64,000 nt of DNA, taken from Bifidobacterium subtile. Lineage in GTDB: Bacteria; Actinomycetota; Actinomycetes; Actinomycetales; Bifidobacteriaceae. A program made the translations under genes and the position numbers. Below are positions 1 through 8,931 of this stretch, piece after piece. The stretch covers positions 558,001 through 622,000 of the forward strand of contig NZ_JGZR01000006.1 of assembly GCF_000741775.1 (NCBI RefSeq), given 5' to 3'. The first letter of the stretch is position 1, and every line of letters begins with the position of its first letter. The notes under the pieces were generated by a model. The model ran no database searches. It was not told the origin of the DNA and was given only the letters and a program-made list of their open reading frames with translations.

Positions 1-1
1 G

Positions 2-670
2 GGCAATGACGTGGCGGTTGTGGTCTCCGCAATGGGGGATACCACCGACGACCTCATCGACCAGGCGTTGAGCATTGATTCGAATCCTCCGGCGCGTGAG
101 ATGGACATGCTCATGACGGCTGGCGAGCGTATTTCGATGAGTCTGCTGGCGATGGCCATTCACGCCGAAGGCTCGCAGGCGCGTTCCTTCACGGGCTCCC
201 AAGCGGGCTTCATGACCGATGCGCAGTTCGGCACGGCGCATATCAAGTCCGTGCGTCCGGCCCGCGTGCGCAAGGCGATGGAAGAGGGCTGCGTGGCTAT
301 CGCGGCAGGTTTCCAAGGCGTCAGCGAGATCGGCGATGCGACGACGCTGGGTCGGGGCGGCTCCGATACTTCGGCTGTGGCGTTGGCGGTGGCGCTTGGC
401 GCCGATGTGTGCGAGATATACACCGACGTCGATGGCGTGTTCACCGCGGATCCGCGCATCGTGCCCACGGCGCGGCGCATACCTGCGATCGACTACGAAT
501 CGATTCTGGAAATGACCTCCTGCGGGGCGAAGGTGCTGGCGCTGCGTTGCGTCGAATACGCGCAGCGCTTCGGCATGCCTCTGCACGTGCGCAGCTCCTT
601 CTCGCACCGCAGCGGCACCGTGATCGTGCCGGACGGCGTCGACCCGCGCAGCCTGCCGAATCTGGCGTGA
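2..670 (+). CDS. aspartate kinase, catalytic (alpha) part, 5' end outside window
   Basis: Aspartokinase phosphorylates aspartate at the entry to the lysine, threonine and methionine pathways. The reading frame is open from base 2 and continues upstream of the window, so the first GTG is not taken as the start. Visible kinase motifs are [15 protein letters not shown] near the left edge, [13 protein letters not shown] and [13 protein letters not shown]. The protein stops right after the catalytic domain ([15 protein letters not shown]) and has no ACT domains. These lie in the next gene 129 bp downstream, so the enzyme appears to be encoded as two separate polypeptides. Confidence 0.93.
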   Translation, partial: GNDVAVVVSAMGDTTDDLIDQALSIDSNPPAREMDMLMTAGERISMSLLAMAIHAEGSQARSFTGSQAGFMTDAQFGTAHIKSVRPARVRKAMEEGCVAIAAGFQGVSEIGDATTLGRGGSDTSAVALAVALGADVCEIYTDVDGVFTADPRIVPTARRIPAIDYESILEMTSCGAKVLALRCVEYAQRFGMPLHVRSSFSHRSGTVIVPDGVDPRSLPNLA

Positions 671-799
671 ATGCGGGCAGGGCTGCGGCCCGTGCGATTT
701 TCCAGATGATCGCGCGGCAATGAATTTTCATGACAATCCATCAGCTAACCAAACTCAGCTAACTAAACATGGCATGCTTCGAACCGAGAAGGCAGGATT

Positions 800-1366
800 A
801 TGACCAATAACATGAACGTCTCGATGGGAGAACTCTTCCCCGACCTCGACCCCGAGGCACCGGTGATCTCCGGCGTGGCGCATGACCGCAGCGAGTCCTT
901 GGTGACCGTGCGCGCCATGCCTGATGAGCCGGGCATGGCGGCACGCGTCTTCAGCACGCTTGCCGAAGCCGGCGTGAACATCGACATGATCGTGCAGGCC
1001 AGCGCCTCGACTGGGACGGCGGACATCTCGTTCACCGTGCCCGGCGCTGCCGCCAAGCATGTGCAGGAGGTGCTGGAAGACAAGCACGATGAGCTTGCCT
1101 ACCAGTCTTTCGACGTGAACTCCTCCGTCGGCAAAGTGGCAGTCGTAGGCGTGGGCATGAAAACGCATTCCGGCCTCGCCGCGAAGTTCTTCAACGCGCT
1201 CAGCGAGCACGATATCAACGTGATGATGATCTCGACCTCCGAGATCCGCATCGCCGCGCTGGTGCCGCTCGATGATCTGGACGAGGCGGTCAAGGCGCTG
1301 CACACGGCTTATGGATTGGATGCCGACCACGTGGAAGCCGTGGTATACGGCGGCACCGGTCGCTGA
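800..1366 (+). CDS. aspartate kinase regulatory (beta) subunit, ACT domains
   Basis: A 188-aa protein made of two ACT repeats, roughly residues 35-105 (VRAMPDEPGMAARVFSTLAEAGVNID) and 115-185 (VAVVGVGMKTHSGLAAKFF). This is the usual C-terminal half of aspartokinase, which binds lysine or threonine for feedback control. It starts with ATG after AGGCAGGATT and has its own short N-terminus rather than a continued kinase frame. In corynebacteria the beta subunit comes from an internal start within lysC; here it is a physically separate gene. It presumably assembles with the upstream catalytic polypeptide. Confidence 0.9.
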   Translation: MTNNMNVSMGELFPDLDPEAPVISGVAHDRSESLVTVRAMPDEPGMAARVFSTLAEAGVNIDMIVQASASTGTADISFTVPGAAAKHVQEVLEDKHDELAYQSFDVNSSVGKVAVVGVGMKTHSGLAAKFFNALSEHDINVMMISTSEIRIAALVPLDDLDEAVKALHTAYGLDADHVEAVVYGGTGR

Positions 1367-1673
1367 ACTGGCGCCGCTGATCTGATGTCGCTGAGCGGAT
1401 GGCACTGCATGGATGGCACTGCATGGATGTCGCCGTGTGAATGCTGCCGTGTACGTACCGCTTCGGCATATGCCGGTCAATGCGCATTCCGGGCGATAGT
1501 CTGTAGTCGTCGGGTGTTTTGTCGGCGCGATGTGGGCAATATAGAGACGTACGCAATACGCTCTGCCGGCGAATTCGCAACAGACGGACGGCGATGCGGA
1601 CGAGACGGGCGAATGCTTGCGGGTCCGAATACTTACGCAACAGGGTGAATAGCGAAAAAGGAGTCGATCTCAA
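1367..1673. other. intergenic region between ACT subunit gene and asd
   Basis: About 307 bp with no convincing gene. A 14-bp unit (ATGGCACTGCATGG) occurs twice in tandem near 1399-1426. Short open frames here lack ribosome binding sites and recognisable motifs. An AAGGAG sequence just before 1674 serves asd. Confidence 0.5.
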
Positions 1674-2744
1674 ATGGTGCAGATACACGAACGTGGCGTG
1701 AACGTGGCGGTGCTGGGGGCGACCGGTCAGGTGGGCATGGTCATGCGCCGCGTGCTCGACGAGCGTGACTTCCCGGTGCGGAACTTACGTTTCCTGGCGT
1801 CAGCACACTCTGCCGGCACGACGCTCACGTGGCGCGGCGTCGACATTCCGGTTGAGGACGTCGAGAAGGCCGATCTTTCGGGCATCGATATCGCCATATT
1901 CTCCGCAGGCGGCGGCACGTCGAAGGTCTGGGCGCCGCGCTTTGCTGCGGCTGGCGCGTATGTGGTCGACAACTCCTCGCAATGGCGCATGCATGACGAC
2001 GTGCCGCTGGTCGTGGCCGAGGCCAATCCCGACGACTTGGACGATATCCCGACCCGCATCGTGGCCAACCCCAACTGCACGACGATGGCCTGCATCCCGG
2101 TCCTGAAGGCGCTCGACACGCAGTTCGGCCTGAAGCGGCTTATCGTAAGCTCGTATCAGGCGGTTTCCGGTGCGGGCCGCGCGGGAGTCGAGCAGCTAAT
2201 GAACGAGGCCGCCGCCGCAATCGAGCAAGGTGCCGACAAGCTCGCGTTCGACGGATCGGCCATCGACTTCCCCGAGCCGACCAAGGTCGTGCGCACCATC
2301 GCGTTCAACGCAGTGCCCTTCATCGGAGCCATCGTCGACGACGGCTCCGAGGAGACCGACGAGGAGCAGAAGCTGCGCAACGAAAGCCGCAAGATCCTGC
2401 ACCTGCCGAATCTCGCCGCATCCTGCACCTGCGTGCGCGTCGGCGTCTTCACCGCGCATGGCATGAGTGTCAACGCCGAATTCGAGCGCGACGTAACTCC
2501 CGATATGGCTCGTAAGGTGCTCGCCACCGCTCCGGCCGTCGAGCTGGACGACATCCCTACGCCGCAGTTGGCCGCTGGCAAGGACCCGAGCTATGTCGGC
2601 CGCATCCGCCAGGATCAGGCGGTGGACGGCAAGAAGGGCCTCGCGTTCTTCATCGCCAACGACAATCTGCGCAAGGGCGCGGCCCTGAACGCCGTCGAGC
2701 TGGCCGAGATCATCGCACGCAAGCATTTCGCCGAGCAGCTGTAA
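1674..2744 (+). CDS. asd: aspartate-semialdehyde dehydrogenase
   Basis: Converts aspartyl phosphate to aspartate semialdehyde with NADPH, the step after aspartokinase. The 356-aa protein has the normal family length. It shows the nucleotide-binding start VAVLGATGQVG (residues 11-21), the catalytic cysteine in ANPNCTTM (Cys135), the GAGRAGVEQL segment and the late CVRVGVFTAHGMSVN block that binds substrate. An AAGGAG sits about 10 bases before the ATG. Its place behind the two aspartokinase genes is the conserved actinobacterial lysC-asd order. Confidence 0.96.
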   Translation: MVQIHERGVNVAVLGATGQVGMVMRRVLDERDFPVRNLRFLASAHSAGTTLTWRGVDIPVEDVEKADLSGIDIAIFSAGGGTSKVWAPRFAAAGAYVVDNSSQWRMHDDVPLVVAEANPDDLDDIPTRIVANPNCTTMACIPVLKALDTQFGLKRLIVSSYQAVSGAGRAGVEQLMNEAAAAIEQGADKLAFDGSAIDFPEPTKVVRTIAFNAVPFIGAIVDDGSEETDEEQKLRNESRKILHLPNLAASCTCVRVGVFTAHGMSVNAEFERDVTPDMARKVLATAPAVELDDIPTPQLAAGKDPSYVGRIRQDQAVDGKKGLAFFIANDNLRKGAALNAVELAEIIARKHFAEQL

Positions 2745-2808
2745 GGCTGGCAGCGCAAGCGCGCTGGCGGCGCATGACTCCCGGCGGCTGGCGTGCCATA
2801 CTAGAGCT

Positions 2809-3429
2809 ATGTCGAAGGCATCTGAAGAAGCGCAAAAGCAGCTGGATCGCATCGTGGCTCTGGGCTACCCGGACGTGGCCGATATGAGCTCGGCGGCGTT
2901 CCGGGCCCTCGCCCGCCCGCTGATCACCGCGCTCGAGCGCAGCGACTTGGGCACGAACATCCTGCTGGTGCCTACGCATGAGCTGGTTTCCCCCGAATCG
3001 CTGATCGCCCGCACCAGCATCAACCGCATGGCCGGATTCACGACCATGCCGCCGCGCGACATCGCCAGCTTCCTGCCGCAGGATGGCTTCGAACCGCCCG
3101 AAGGGCCCTTCTATCTCGTCGTGGATCCGCACACCGGCACGGCCTACGTCAACCGGGAACCCGACGTGGCGCGCAAGCTCATTGACACTGACGAACGCTT
3201 GCCGCTGACCATCGGCGAAGGGCTGGCGATAGCCACCCAGCACCCCGACTGGCTGGTGAAGAAGAACGGCTTCAACCTGCTCGGCTCGCGCAGCACCGAT
3301 GGCCGCGTGCCCAGCATATGGATGAGCCAGAACGCGCCCCGGCTCGGCGCCGTCTGGCCCAATTCGCGCCACACCTGGCTCGGCAACGCCTACTGTGCGG
3401 CGCGGCGCGGCGTCTCGCTCTTCCGCTGA
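2809..3429 (+). CDS. conserved actinobacterial protein, DUF5701-like
   Basis: A 206-aa soluble protein without signal peptide or membrane segment. From memory it resembles the actinobacterial DUF5701 family: an N-terminal helical part (LGYPDVADMSSAAFRAL), a middle block with FYLVVD and PLTIGEGLAIATQHPDWL, and a C-terminal SIWMSQNAPRLGAVWPNS-type block ending HTWLGNAYCAARRG. No catalytic motif is evident, so no function is given. It lies 64 bp after asd on the same strand and may be cotranscribed. The family assignment is moderate; that it is a real gene is strongly supported by its composition. Confidence 0.7.
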   Translation: MSKASEEAQKQLDRIVALGYPDVADMSSAAFRALARPLITALERSDLGTNILLVPTHELVSPESLIARTSINRMAGFTTMPPRDIASFLPQDGFEPPEGPFYLVVDPHTGTAYVNREPDVARKLIDTDERLPLTIGEGLAIATQHPDWLVKKNGFNLLGSRSTDGRVPSIWMSQNAPRLGAVWPNSRHTWLGNAYCAARRGVSLFR

Positions 3430-3774
3430 ATCGTCTGGGCCATCAAATCCGCCAATTCGCCCCATTGACTGGCGACGGCGAGACGGCGTGTGCCGCCGCA
3501 TTGCAGACGCGTGCAAGGCGCGTGCGCTTGTGATTCGCACGCGAAACCCACTCGCCGCCGTGCTGTGCATACGTTCGTCAAACATCGACCCACGCCGACC
3601 GCCGTTGTCCACCCTGTGGCTCGCCAAGGCTGCTGGGGTAGGCCGTGGGTACACTGAGGCACGTGCATGCGTGTTACATGTGCGTTAACAATTCGTGTCG
3701 GACCTAGACGCGGATTCCATAAGCAGTACGTGCTTCCAGAGGAAGCGTTGATACGGAAGAAAGAAGGAGGAGTG
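3430..3774 (+). other. leader region upstream of leuA
   Basis: About 345 bp without a supported gene. The leuA frame stays open upstream to 3667, but that stretch reads as arginine-rich noise and the strong AAGGAGGAG just before 3775 defines the leuA start. I did not find a T-box or a leucine-rich leader peptide. Confidence 0.45.
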
Positions 3775-5682
3775 ATGGGTCAGGATCAATCATCAGTATT
3801 TGATCTCGCGGCGCAAGCCGCAAAGTCCAATGGGGGGAACAACGACCTGCTGCTGCCTCCTCGCCGATTCATCGGAGCGCCGCAGAAGCCGAGCGCCATG
3901 CCCTACACCAAGTACGTGGCCTACAACAAGCAGATTCCCTTCGACTACCCTGAGCGCACCTGGCCGGGCAAGACCCTGCAGCGCGCGCCGCGCTGGGCTT
4001 CGGTCGACCTGCGCGACGGCAATCAGGCGCTGGTCAACCCGATGGACCCGGAACGCAAACTGCGCTTCTGGAACATGCTCGTCTCGATGGGCTTCAAAGA
4101 GATCGAGGTCGGTTTCCCGAGCGCCTCGGAGACGGATTACGATTTCATCCGCATGCTTATCGAACGCGAGCTCATCCCTGAGGATGTGACCATCATCGTG
4201 CTCACCCAGGCGCGCGAGCACCTGATTCGCAAGACCTACGAGTGCCTGCGGGGCGCTCGCCGCGCCGTCGTGCACTTCTACAATTCGGTTTCCGTGCTGC
4301 AGCGCGAGGTCGTGTTCCGCAAGGACAGGGCGGGCATTAAGAAGCTTGCCACCGATGCGGCCACCCTGTGCAAGGAGCTTGAGGCCGAGGTGGGCGACAC
4401 CGAGCTGTATTACGAGTATTCCCCGGAATCCTTCACTGGAACCGAGCCCGAATACGCGGCCGAGGTGTGCAACGCGGTGACCGATGTCATCAAGCCCACG
4501 CCCGAGCGCAAGATCATCTTCAATCTGCCGGCCACGGTGGAGATGACCACGCCGAATGTCTTCGCCGATGAGATGGAGTACATGTCCAACCACCTGCAGG
4601 ATCGCGACTGCGTGGTGCTTTCCGTGCATCCGCACAACGACGAGGGCATGGCCGTAGCCGCCACCGAGCTGGCGCTGCTCGCCGGCGTCGACCGCGTCGA
4701 GGGCTGCCTGCTGGGCAATGGCGAACGCACCGGCAACGTCGACCTGGTGACCTTGGGCCTCAACCTGCTCACGCAGGGCATCGACCCGCAGATCGACTAT
4801 TCGAATGTGCCCGAGATCCGCAAGACGGTCGAATACTGCAATCAGATCAAGATCTCGGAACGGCATCCCTACGCCGGCAACTTCGTGTTCACGGCATTTT
4901 CCGGGTCGCATCAGGATGCGATCAAGAAGGGGCTTGAAGCCCGCGAAATGGCTGCGCAGCGTGCCGGTGCGGAGCTTGACAGCTTCGTGTGGCTCGTGCC
5001 CTACCTGCCGATCGATCCCAAGGACATCGGCGGCACCTACGAGGCCATCATCCGCGTCAACTCGCAGTCCGGCAAGGGCGGCATGGCCTACCTGCTCAAG
5101 ACCAACCACAACTTCGATCTGCCCAAGCGCCTGCAGGTGGAGTTCGACAAGGTCGTGCAGACCTATGCGGACCGCACCAAGAAGGAAGTCAAGGACGAGG
5201 ACATCTGGCATCTCTTCAAGGATGAGTACCTGCCCGTCGAGGACGGCGGCGTGACCTCCGCGGCCGCGGTCATGGGCGACGATGGCGATGCGACGCTCAA
5301 GCAGTGGGGCCGTCTCAAGCTGCTCAAGGTTTCGTCGTCTTCGGGCGAGGACGGTTCGGACACCGTCATCAAGGTGCGCATCCTCGATCGCGGCGCCACG
5401 CCTGACGCGACGCCGGTCGAGCGCGAGATCTCCGGCTTGGGCAACGGCCCGCTCGCGGCTTTCCTCAACGCGATCCGCACGCTGGGCATTACCGTTTCGA
5501 TCATGGATTACGCCGAGCACGCCATGACCGCCGGATCCGAGGCGCTGGCCGCTTCCTATGTGGAGTGCCAGATCGGCGAGGAGGGCGACACCAGGATCAT
5601 CTGGGGCGTCGGCGTGGATTCCTCCATCACCACCAGCTCCCTGAAGGCGATCATCTCCGCCATCAACCGCTCGCAGCGGTGA
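3775..5682 (+). CDS. leuA: 2-isopropylmalate synthase
   Basis: Condenses acetyl-CoA with 2-oxoisovalerate, the first committed step of leucine synthesis. The 635-aa protein is of the long actinobacterial LeuA type. The TIM-barrel catalytic domain shows SVDLRDGNQALVNP, the metal-binding HPHNDEG and LLGNGERTGNVDL, followed by a C-terminal LeuA dimer/regulatory domain (about residues 510-630) that mediates leucine feedback. The ATG at 3775 is chosen because AAGGAGGAG lies 5 bases upstream; an in-frame extension to 3667 has no such site. Confidence 0.96.
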   Translation: MGQDQSSVFDLAAQAAKSNGGNNDLLLPPRRFIGAPQKPSAMPYTKYVAYNKQIPFDYPERTWPGKTLQRAPRWASVDLRDGNQALVNPMDPERKLRFWNMLVSMGFKEIEVGFPSASETDYDFIRMLIERELIPEDVTIIVLTQAREHLIRKTYECLRGARRAVVHFYNSVSVLQREVVFRKDRAGIKKLATDAATLCKELEAEVGDTELYYEYSPESFTGTEPEYAAEVCNAVTDVIKPTPERKIIFNLPATVEMTTPNVFADEMEYMSNHLQDRDCVVLSVHPHNDEGMAVAATELALLAGVDRVEGCLLGNGERTGNVDLVTLGLNLLTQGIDPQIDYSNVPEIRKTVEYCNQIKISERHPYAGNFVFTAFSGSHQDAIKKGLEAREMAAQRAGAELDSFVWLVPYLPIDPKDIGGTYEAIIRVNSQSGKGGMAYLLKTNHNFDLPKRLQVEFDKVVQTYADRTKKEVKDEDIWHLFKDEYLPVEDGGVTSAAAVMGDDGDATLKQWGRLKLLKVSSSSGEDGSDTVIKVRILDRGATPDATPVEREISGLGNGPLAAFLNAIRTLGITVSIMDYAEHAMTAGSEALAASYVECQIGEEGDTRIIWGVGVDSSITTSSLKAIISAINRSQR

Positions 5683-5776
5683 GCCAAGGCGGCTGACTAG
5701 CCAACTGAGTAGCCAAAGTGGCTGGGCAGCCGAGAGACTGATCAGCCAAAGGACTGGTCGATATAACGATTACGCC

Positions 5777-5815
5777 AGTAGGGCAGGAAAGCCACAGTGC
5801 CTTCCTGCCCTTACT
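5777..5815. terminator. bidirectional terminator between leuA and hipA
   Basis: GGGCAGGAA and TTCCTGCCC form a stem extended by AGTA/TTACT, with a 12-base loop, located between the convergent ends of leuA and hipA. T/A-rich flanks occur on both sides. Confidence 0.65.
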
Positions 5816-5819
5816 TATC

Positions 5820-6980
5820 TCAACTCTGCACTGAAAAGCCGGCGTCAGCTATGCATTCGCGGATTTCTTTGGCATACGACATGCAGCGGGTGCGCGAAAT
5901 GCCTGCTCTTACGCCTACGGCAACGAGATTATCAGTGCCGATGTCGCGCCCTTTTCCGTCGACAGTGGTGGCGTGTTCGCCGTTGATGCCGGGGTTTTCG
6001 GTCAGATCATATGCTGGCGACAGCTTCCAGATGTTGTTGTCTCGATCATAGAGATAGGAGAAGTTCTTGGCGTGATCGTCGCGATTGCCGATGAACACGT
6101 TGAAGCACATGAGACGGTATAGCCGTTCACATTCATGAATGCTGCCGCAGATGCGCATGGTGAGACGCATCAGCAGACTGTAATCGAGATTGGCTAGGCG
6201 ATGGGACGTCTCCAACAGACCGCCGGCAGATACCATATGCACTTTCATGCTTGAGCCATCAGGTAGCAGCTCGCGATCGAAACGTTGCGCGCCGAAGTAT
6301 CCGGAACATCGTTGCGAGGGGAACAGGCGAGTCTGCGGCATGCTGATGCCGCATTCACGGGCGATCTGCGAAATGGCGTATTCCTGTTCGCCAATGTTGG
6401 CGGAATCAACGGATGAAGGGAATTTGATAATCCAATCACGGCCATCAAGTTCGGTAAGAATCTTCGGACGGGCACCGCCCGAAGAACCGCCAAGTGCGAA
6501 GAGGCGATCAAGGTCGGGCGAGAAATCGGTTTTCAACAATTGAGCACATTCCAAAGCGATATCATCAAGGTCGGCATGGGGGCTGCGCTCGGCAAAATCC
6601 GCAGCAGGCTCGTATTCCAACGCTCCCATTCCACTGGAACCTACGATGGACAATCGGCTCAGCACACTCACGCTGGACGGCTCGATCCCACGTTGCCGCA
6701 GCATCCGGTCGGTCAGCAACCGTCCCCAGCCATCGGGCATGCTGTCATCGAAGACGCCGAACATGCCGTTCAAAGGATCGCGCCGGGCGACGAATACACC
6801 TTCTCTTAGCGGCAGGCTGAGCGGGCTGATGCTCAACCCTTCAGTCAGCCACGATTGGTCATAGGCAAACGCCAAGGCGTTCGATGCCGACATGGTGAGG
6901 GTTCCGACAGGTTCCGAGTCGAACAGCACACGGACGCGGTCTACGGGTGGCTCTGACGGGGATCGATGTTGTACGGGCAT
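5820..6980 (-). CDS. hipA: HipA-type serine/threonine kinase toxin
   Basis: A 386-aa HipA-family kinase; relatives phosphorylate an aminoacyl-tRNA synthetase and induce dormancy. Visible motifs are the flexible autophosphorylation/P-loop segment GGSSGGARPK (164-173), the lysine strand WIIKFPSS, the catalytic loop NVFIGNRDDHAKN (294-306) and the metal site KLSPAYDLTENP (Asp325). All key residues are intact, so the toxin looks functional. The start is one base past the stop of the upstream antitoxin gene, with a GGAG site, indicating translational coupling. It is moderately less GC-rich than its neighbours, in keeping with an acquired module. Confidence 0.9.
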   Translation of the reverse strand: MPVQHRSPSEPPVDRVRVLFDSEPVGTLTMSASNALAFAYDQSWLTEGLSISPLSLPLREGVFVARRDPLNGMFGVFDDSMPDGWGRLLTDRMLRQRGIEPSSVSVLSRLSIVGSSGMGALEYEPAADFAERSPHADLDDIALECAQLLKTDFSPDLDRLFALGGSSGGARPKILTELDGRDWIIKFPSSVDSANIGEQEYAISQIARECGISMPQTRLFPSQRCSGYFGAQRFDRELLPDGSSMKVHMVSAGGLLETSHRLANLDYSLLMRLTMRICGSIHECERLYRLMCFNVFIGNRDDHAKNFSYLYDRDNNIWKLSPAYDLTENPGINGEHATTVDGKGRDIGTDNLVAVGVRAGISRTRCMSYAKEIRECIADAGFSVQS

Positions 6981-6981
6981 G

Positions 6982-7287
6982 TCAGATCTCCTTCCGAGCG
7001 CGTTTTCGCGCGGCTATGACATCGTCGATGTTCGCGTAATACGGTTGGGAGAAAAGGGCGTCGAAGTCGTTCTCGCATCCTAAGGCGAAGGCTATGCCGA
7101 TCAGTCCGGTCAACGAGATTTCATGGCGCTGCTCGAAGCGCCTGAGCGATCCGAGGCTTACTCCGGATTTCTGCGCAAGCTCGGCCTGTGAGAGTTTGTG
7201 CTCCTTGCGCCGAGCTACCATGCGATCGGCGATCGTAGTAGCAACGTCACCCGGCATAGTCTCATCCAATAATGAAAACATACTCAT
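6982..7287 (-). CDS. hipB: HipB-type antitoxin, XRE-family HTH repressor
   Basis: A 101-aa DNA-binding protein with an XRE helix-turn-helix at about residues 20-75 (RRKEHKLSQAELAQKSGVSLGSLRRFEQ). It lies directly upstream of hipA in the same operon, the usual HipB position; HipB proteins neutralise HipA and repress the operon through inverted sites. The start is uncertain: ATG at 7287 or at 7281 both work, and neither has a clear ribosome binding site. A leaderless transcript is possible because an AT-rich promoter runs right up to the start. Confidence 0.85.
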   Translation of the reverse strand: MSMFSLLDETMPGDVATTIADRMVARRKEHKLSQAELAQKSGVSLGSLRRFEQRHEISLTGLIGIAFALGCENDFDALFSQPYYANIDDVIAARKRARKEI

Positions 7288-7336
7288 ATATTAGTATTTA
7301 TATACAAATAAAACAATAATTAATCATATATTAATA
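7284..7336 (-). promoter_or_regulatory. hipBA promoter with repeated operator-like word
   Basis: This AT-rich stretch holds two direct copies of TCATATATTA(G/A)TA, at 7284-7296 and 7324-7336, forty bases apart. The proximal copy overlaps the proposed hipB start. Such paired sites are what a HipB dimer usually binds for autoregulation; binding is inferred, not shown. Confidence 0.55.
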
Positions 7337-7758
7337 CAGAATGATAAGACCATCAGACCGATGCAGCGAGATGAGGGCAATGGGCAGAAGACGACAAATG
7401 GAAGGAAATGAGCGGAGGGCGATGAGAGGAAGAGGCCGTGTGGCCCCATTACTGTGATTCTCACGGAATCAGGTATATGCGCTATGCAATCAGCAACTGC
7501 GTGCGCCACCATGTGCACCCCCTCTTCTTATAACCGCTGATAACTAAATGCTATAGCCGCGCCGCTGCGGCGAATTCGCGCGATGCATATATTGGGTGTT
7601 CGACGATATTCAAATCGCGAAAAGAGACAATCCGCAAGGGTTCAGCACCAGCATCAAGCACAGGCATGAGTGCGATCAGGCGTATATGAAGCCCTTTGCG
7701 CAGACGTTGCGTCTTTTGCGAATTCGTCGTTGAAATTCAACCGAATCGAGGCAAGGCA
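7337..7758. other. intergenic region upstream of the methionine-type operon
   Basis: About 420 bp with no supported gene. It should contain the promoter for the operon starting at 7759. I looked for a SAM riboswitch core and a T-box and could not recognise either. A GAGGCAAGG sequence ends it and acts as ribosome binding site for 7759. Confidence 0.45.
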
Positions 7759-8736
7759 ATGAAATATGCGGTGATCGGCGCGGGCGGCATGGGCGTGCAG
7801 TATGGCGTGCTGCTGCAGGAATTCGCCGGCAAGCAGGTGGACTTCATCGACGCTTGGGAGCCCAATGTGGCCGCGATCCGCGAGCAGGGCGGCGTCTACG
7901 TCTCTCAGGATGATGAAAACCGCCATCTGGTGCCAATCAAGGTCTTCTATCCGGAGGAGTACGACGGCGAGCCGGATGTCTGGATCATCTTCCTCAAGCA
8001 GCATCAGCTCGAAGGCATGCTCAAGCGCTGCGCACATCTGTTCCGCTCCGGCCAGATCGTGTTCTCGGCGATGAATGGGTACGGGCATTTCGAGAAGATC
8101 GCGCAGTATTTCCCGGCTGACCATATCTACGGCGGCACGGCGCTGATCGGCGCGTTCGTGTACGGCCCCGGCGATGTGAATTTCACCGGCGGAGCGCATT
8201 CCAAGGCGATGAGCATGTGCGCCTACGACGGACATGTGAGCGACGTGGAGCATGAGCTGCATGACGATTTCGCGGCGGCCACGCTGAACCCGACCATCGC
8301 CGACGACTTCATGGGCATGTGCATGGCCAAGATCGTGTTCAATTCGGTGCTCAACACCCTGTGCACGATGTACCAGATTCGCTTCGGCCAGTTCGAATCG
8401 CATCCCGCCGCGCGTTGGATGACCGAGCAGCTGGTGAACGAGGCCTACACCGCCGCCGAGCATGCGGGACTCACATTGCTGGGCACACGCGAATCGGAGG
8501 TCGAGACCATACTGCACACGGCCGGCGTGGCGCACCCGCTGCACTATCCGTCGATGTATCAGGATCTGACGCGGTGCCGCCCTACCGAGGTCGATTACAT
8601 CAACGGCTACATCGCCAAAATCGGCCGCGAGCACGGCTACGTCTGCACGCTGCACGAGTTCCTGACCCAGGAGCTGCATCTGGCCGAGCACGCCTACGCG
8701 ATTCACCATCCCGAACTGGTCGGCGAGGCCGCCTGA
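7759..8736 (+). CDS. 2-dehydropantoate 2-reductase family protein
   Basis: A 325-aa NAD(P)-dependent reductase of the PanE/ApbA family. It has an N-terminal Rossmann motif (YAVIGAGGMGVQYG, residues 3-16) and a C-terminal helical domain with the conserved lysine in MAKIVFNSVLN and the SMYQDLTRCRPTEVDYINGY block. The ATG at 7759 is preferred to an upstream in-frame codon because GAGGCAAGG precedes it. It heads a run of same-strand genes for methionine-type transport and an aminotransferase, not pantothenate genes. The true substrate may therefore be a different 2-oxo acid; this is inference. Confidence 0.85.
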   Translation: MKYAVIGAGGMGVQYGVLLQEFAGKQVDFIDAWEPNVAAIREQGGVYVSQDDENRHLVPIKVFYPEEYDGEPDVWIIFLKQHQLEGMLKRCAHLFRSGQIVFSAMNGYGHFEKIAQYFPADHIYGGTALIGAFVYGPGDVNFTGGAHSKAMSMCAYDGHVSDVEHELHDDFAAATLNPTIADDFMGMCMAKIVFNSVLNTLCTMYQIRFGQFESHPAARWMTEQLVNEAYTAAEHAGLTLLGTRESEVETILHTAGVAHPLHYPSMYQDLTRCRPTEVDYINGYIAKIGREHGYVCTLHEFLTQELHLAEHAYAIHHPELVGEAA

Positions 8737-8931
8737 TCGCGAACGGAATCCAACGGGTCGGTTGTGAATCGGCCGGCGTAAGACAGCGGGAGCGCCGGCT
8801 AAACAGCGTTCCGCCAGCAGTTCAGAAGTATTCAGCAATCCAATCATCAATTCCAGCCATCAACCCGCGCCAGCCGGCCAGCAGCCATCACGACGCCAAC
8901 CATCAATAGAAATCAATAGAAGGATCACATC

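Noticed and set aside
3793..5520. 575-aa open frame on the minus strand
   Set aside because: It is antisense to leuA, His/Arg/Gly/Val-rich and without motifs; it is a shadow of GC-rich codon use.
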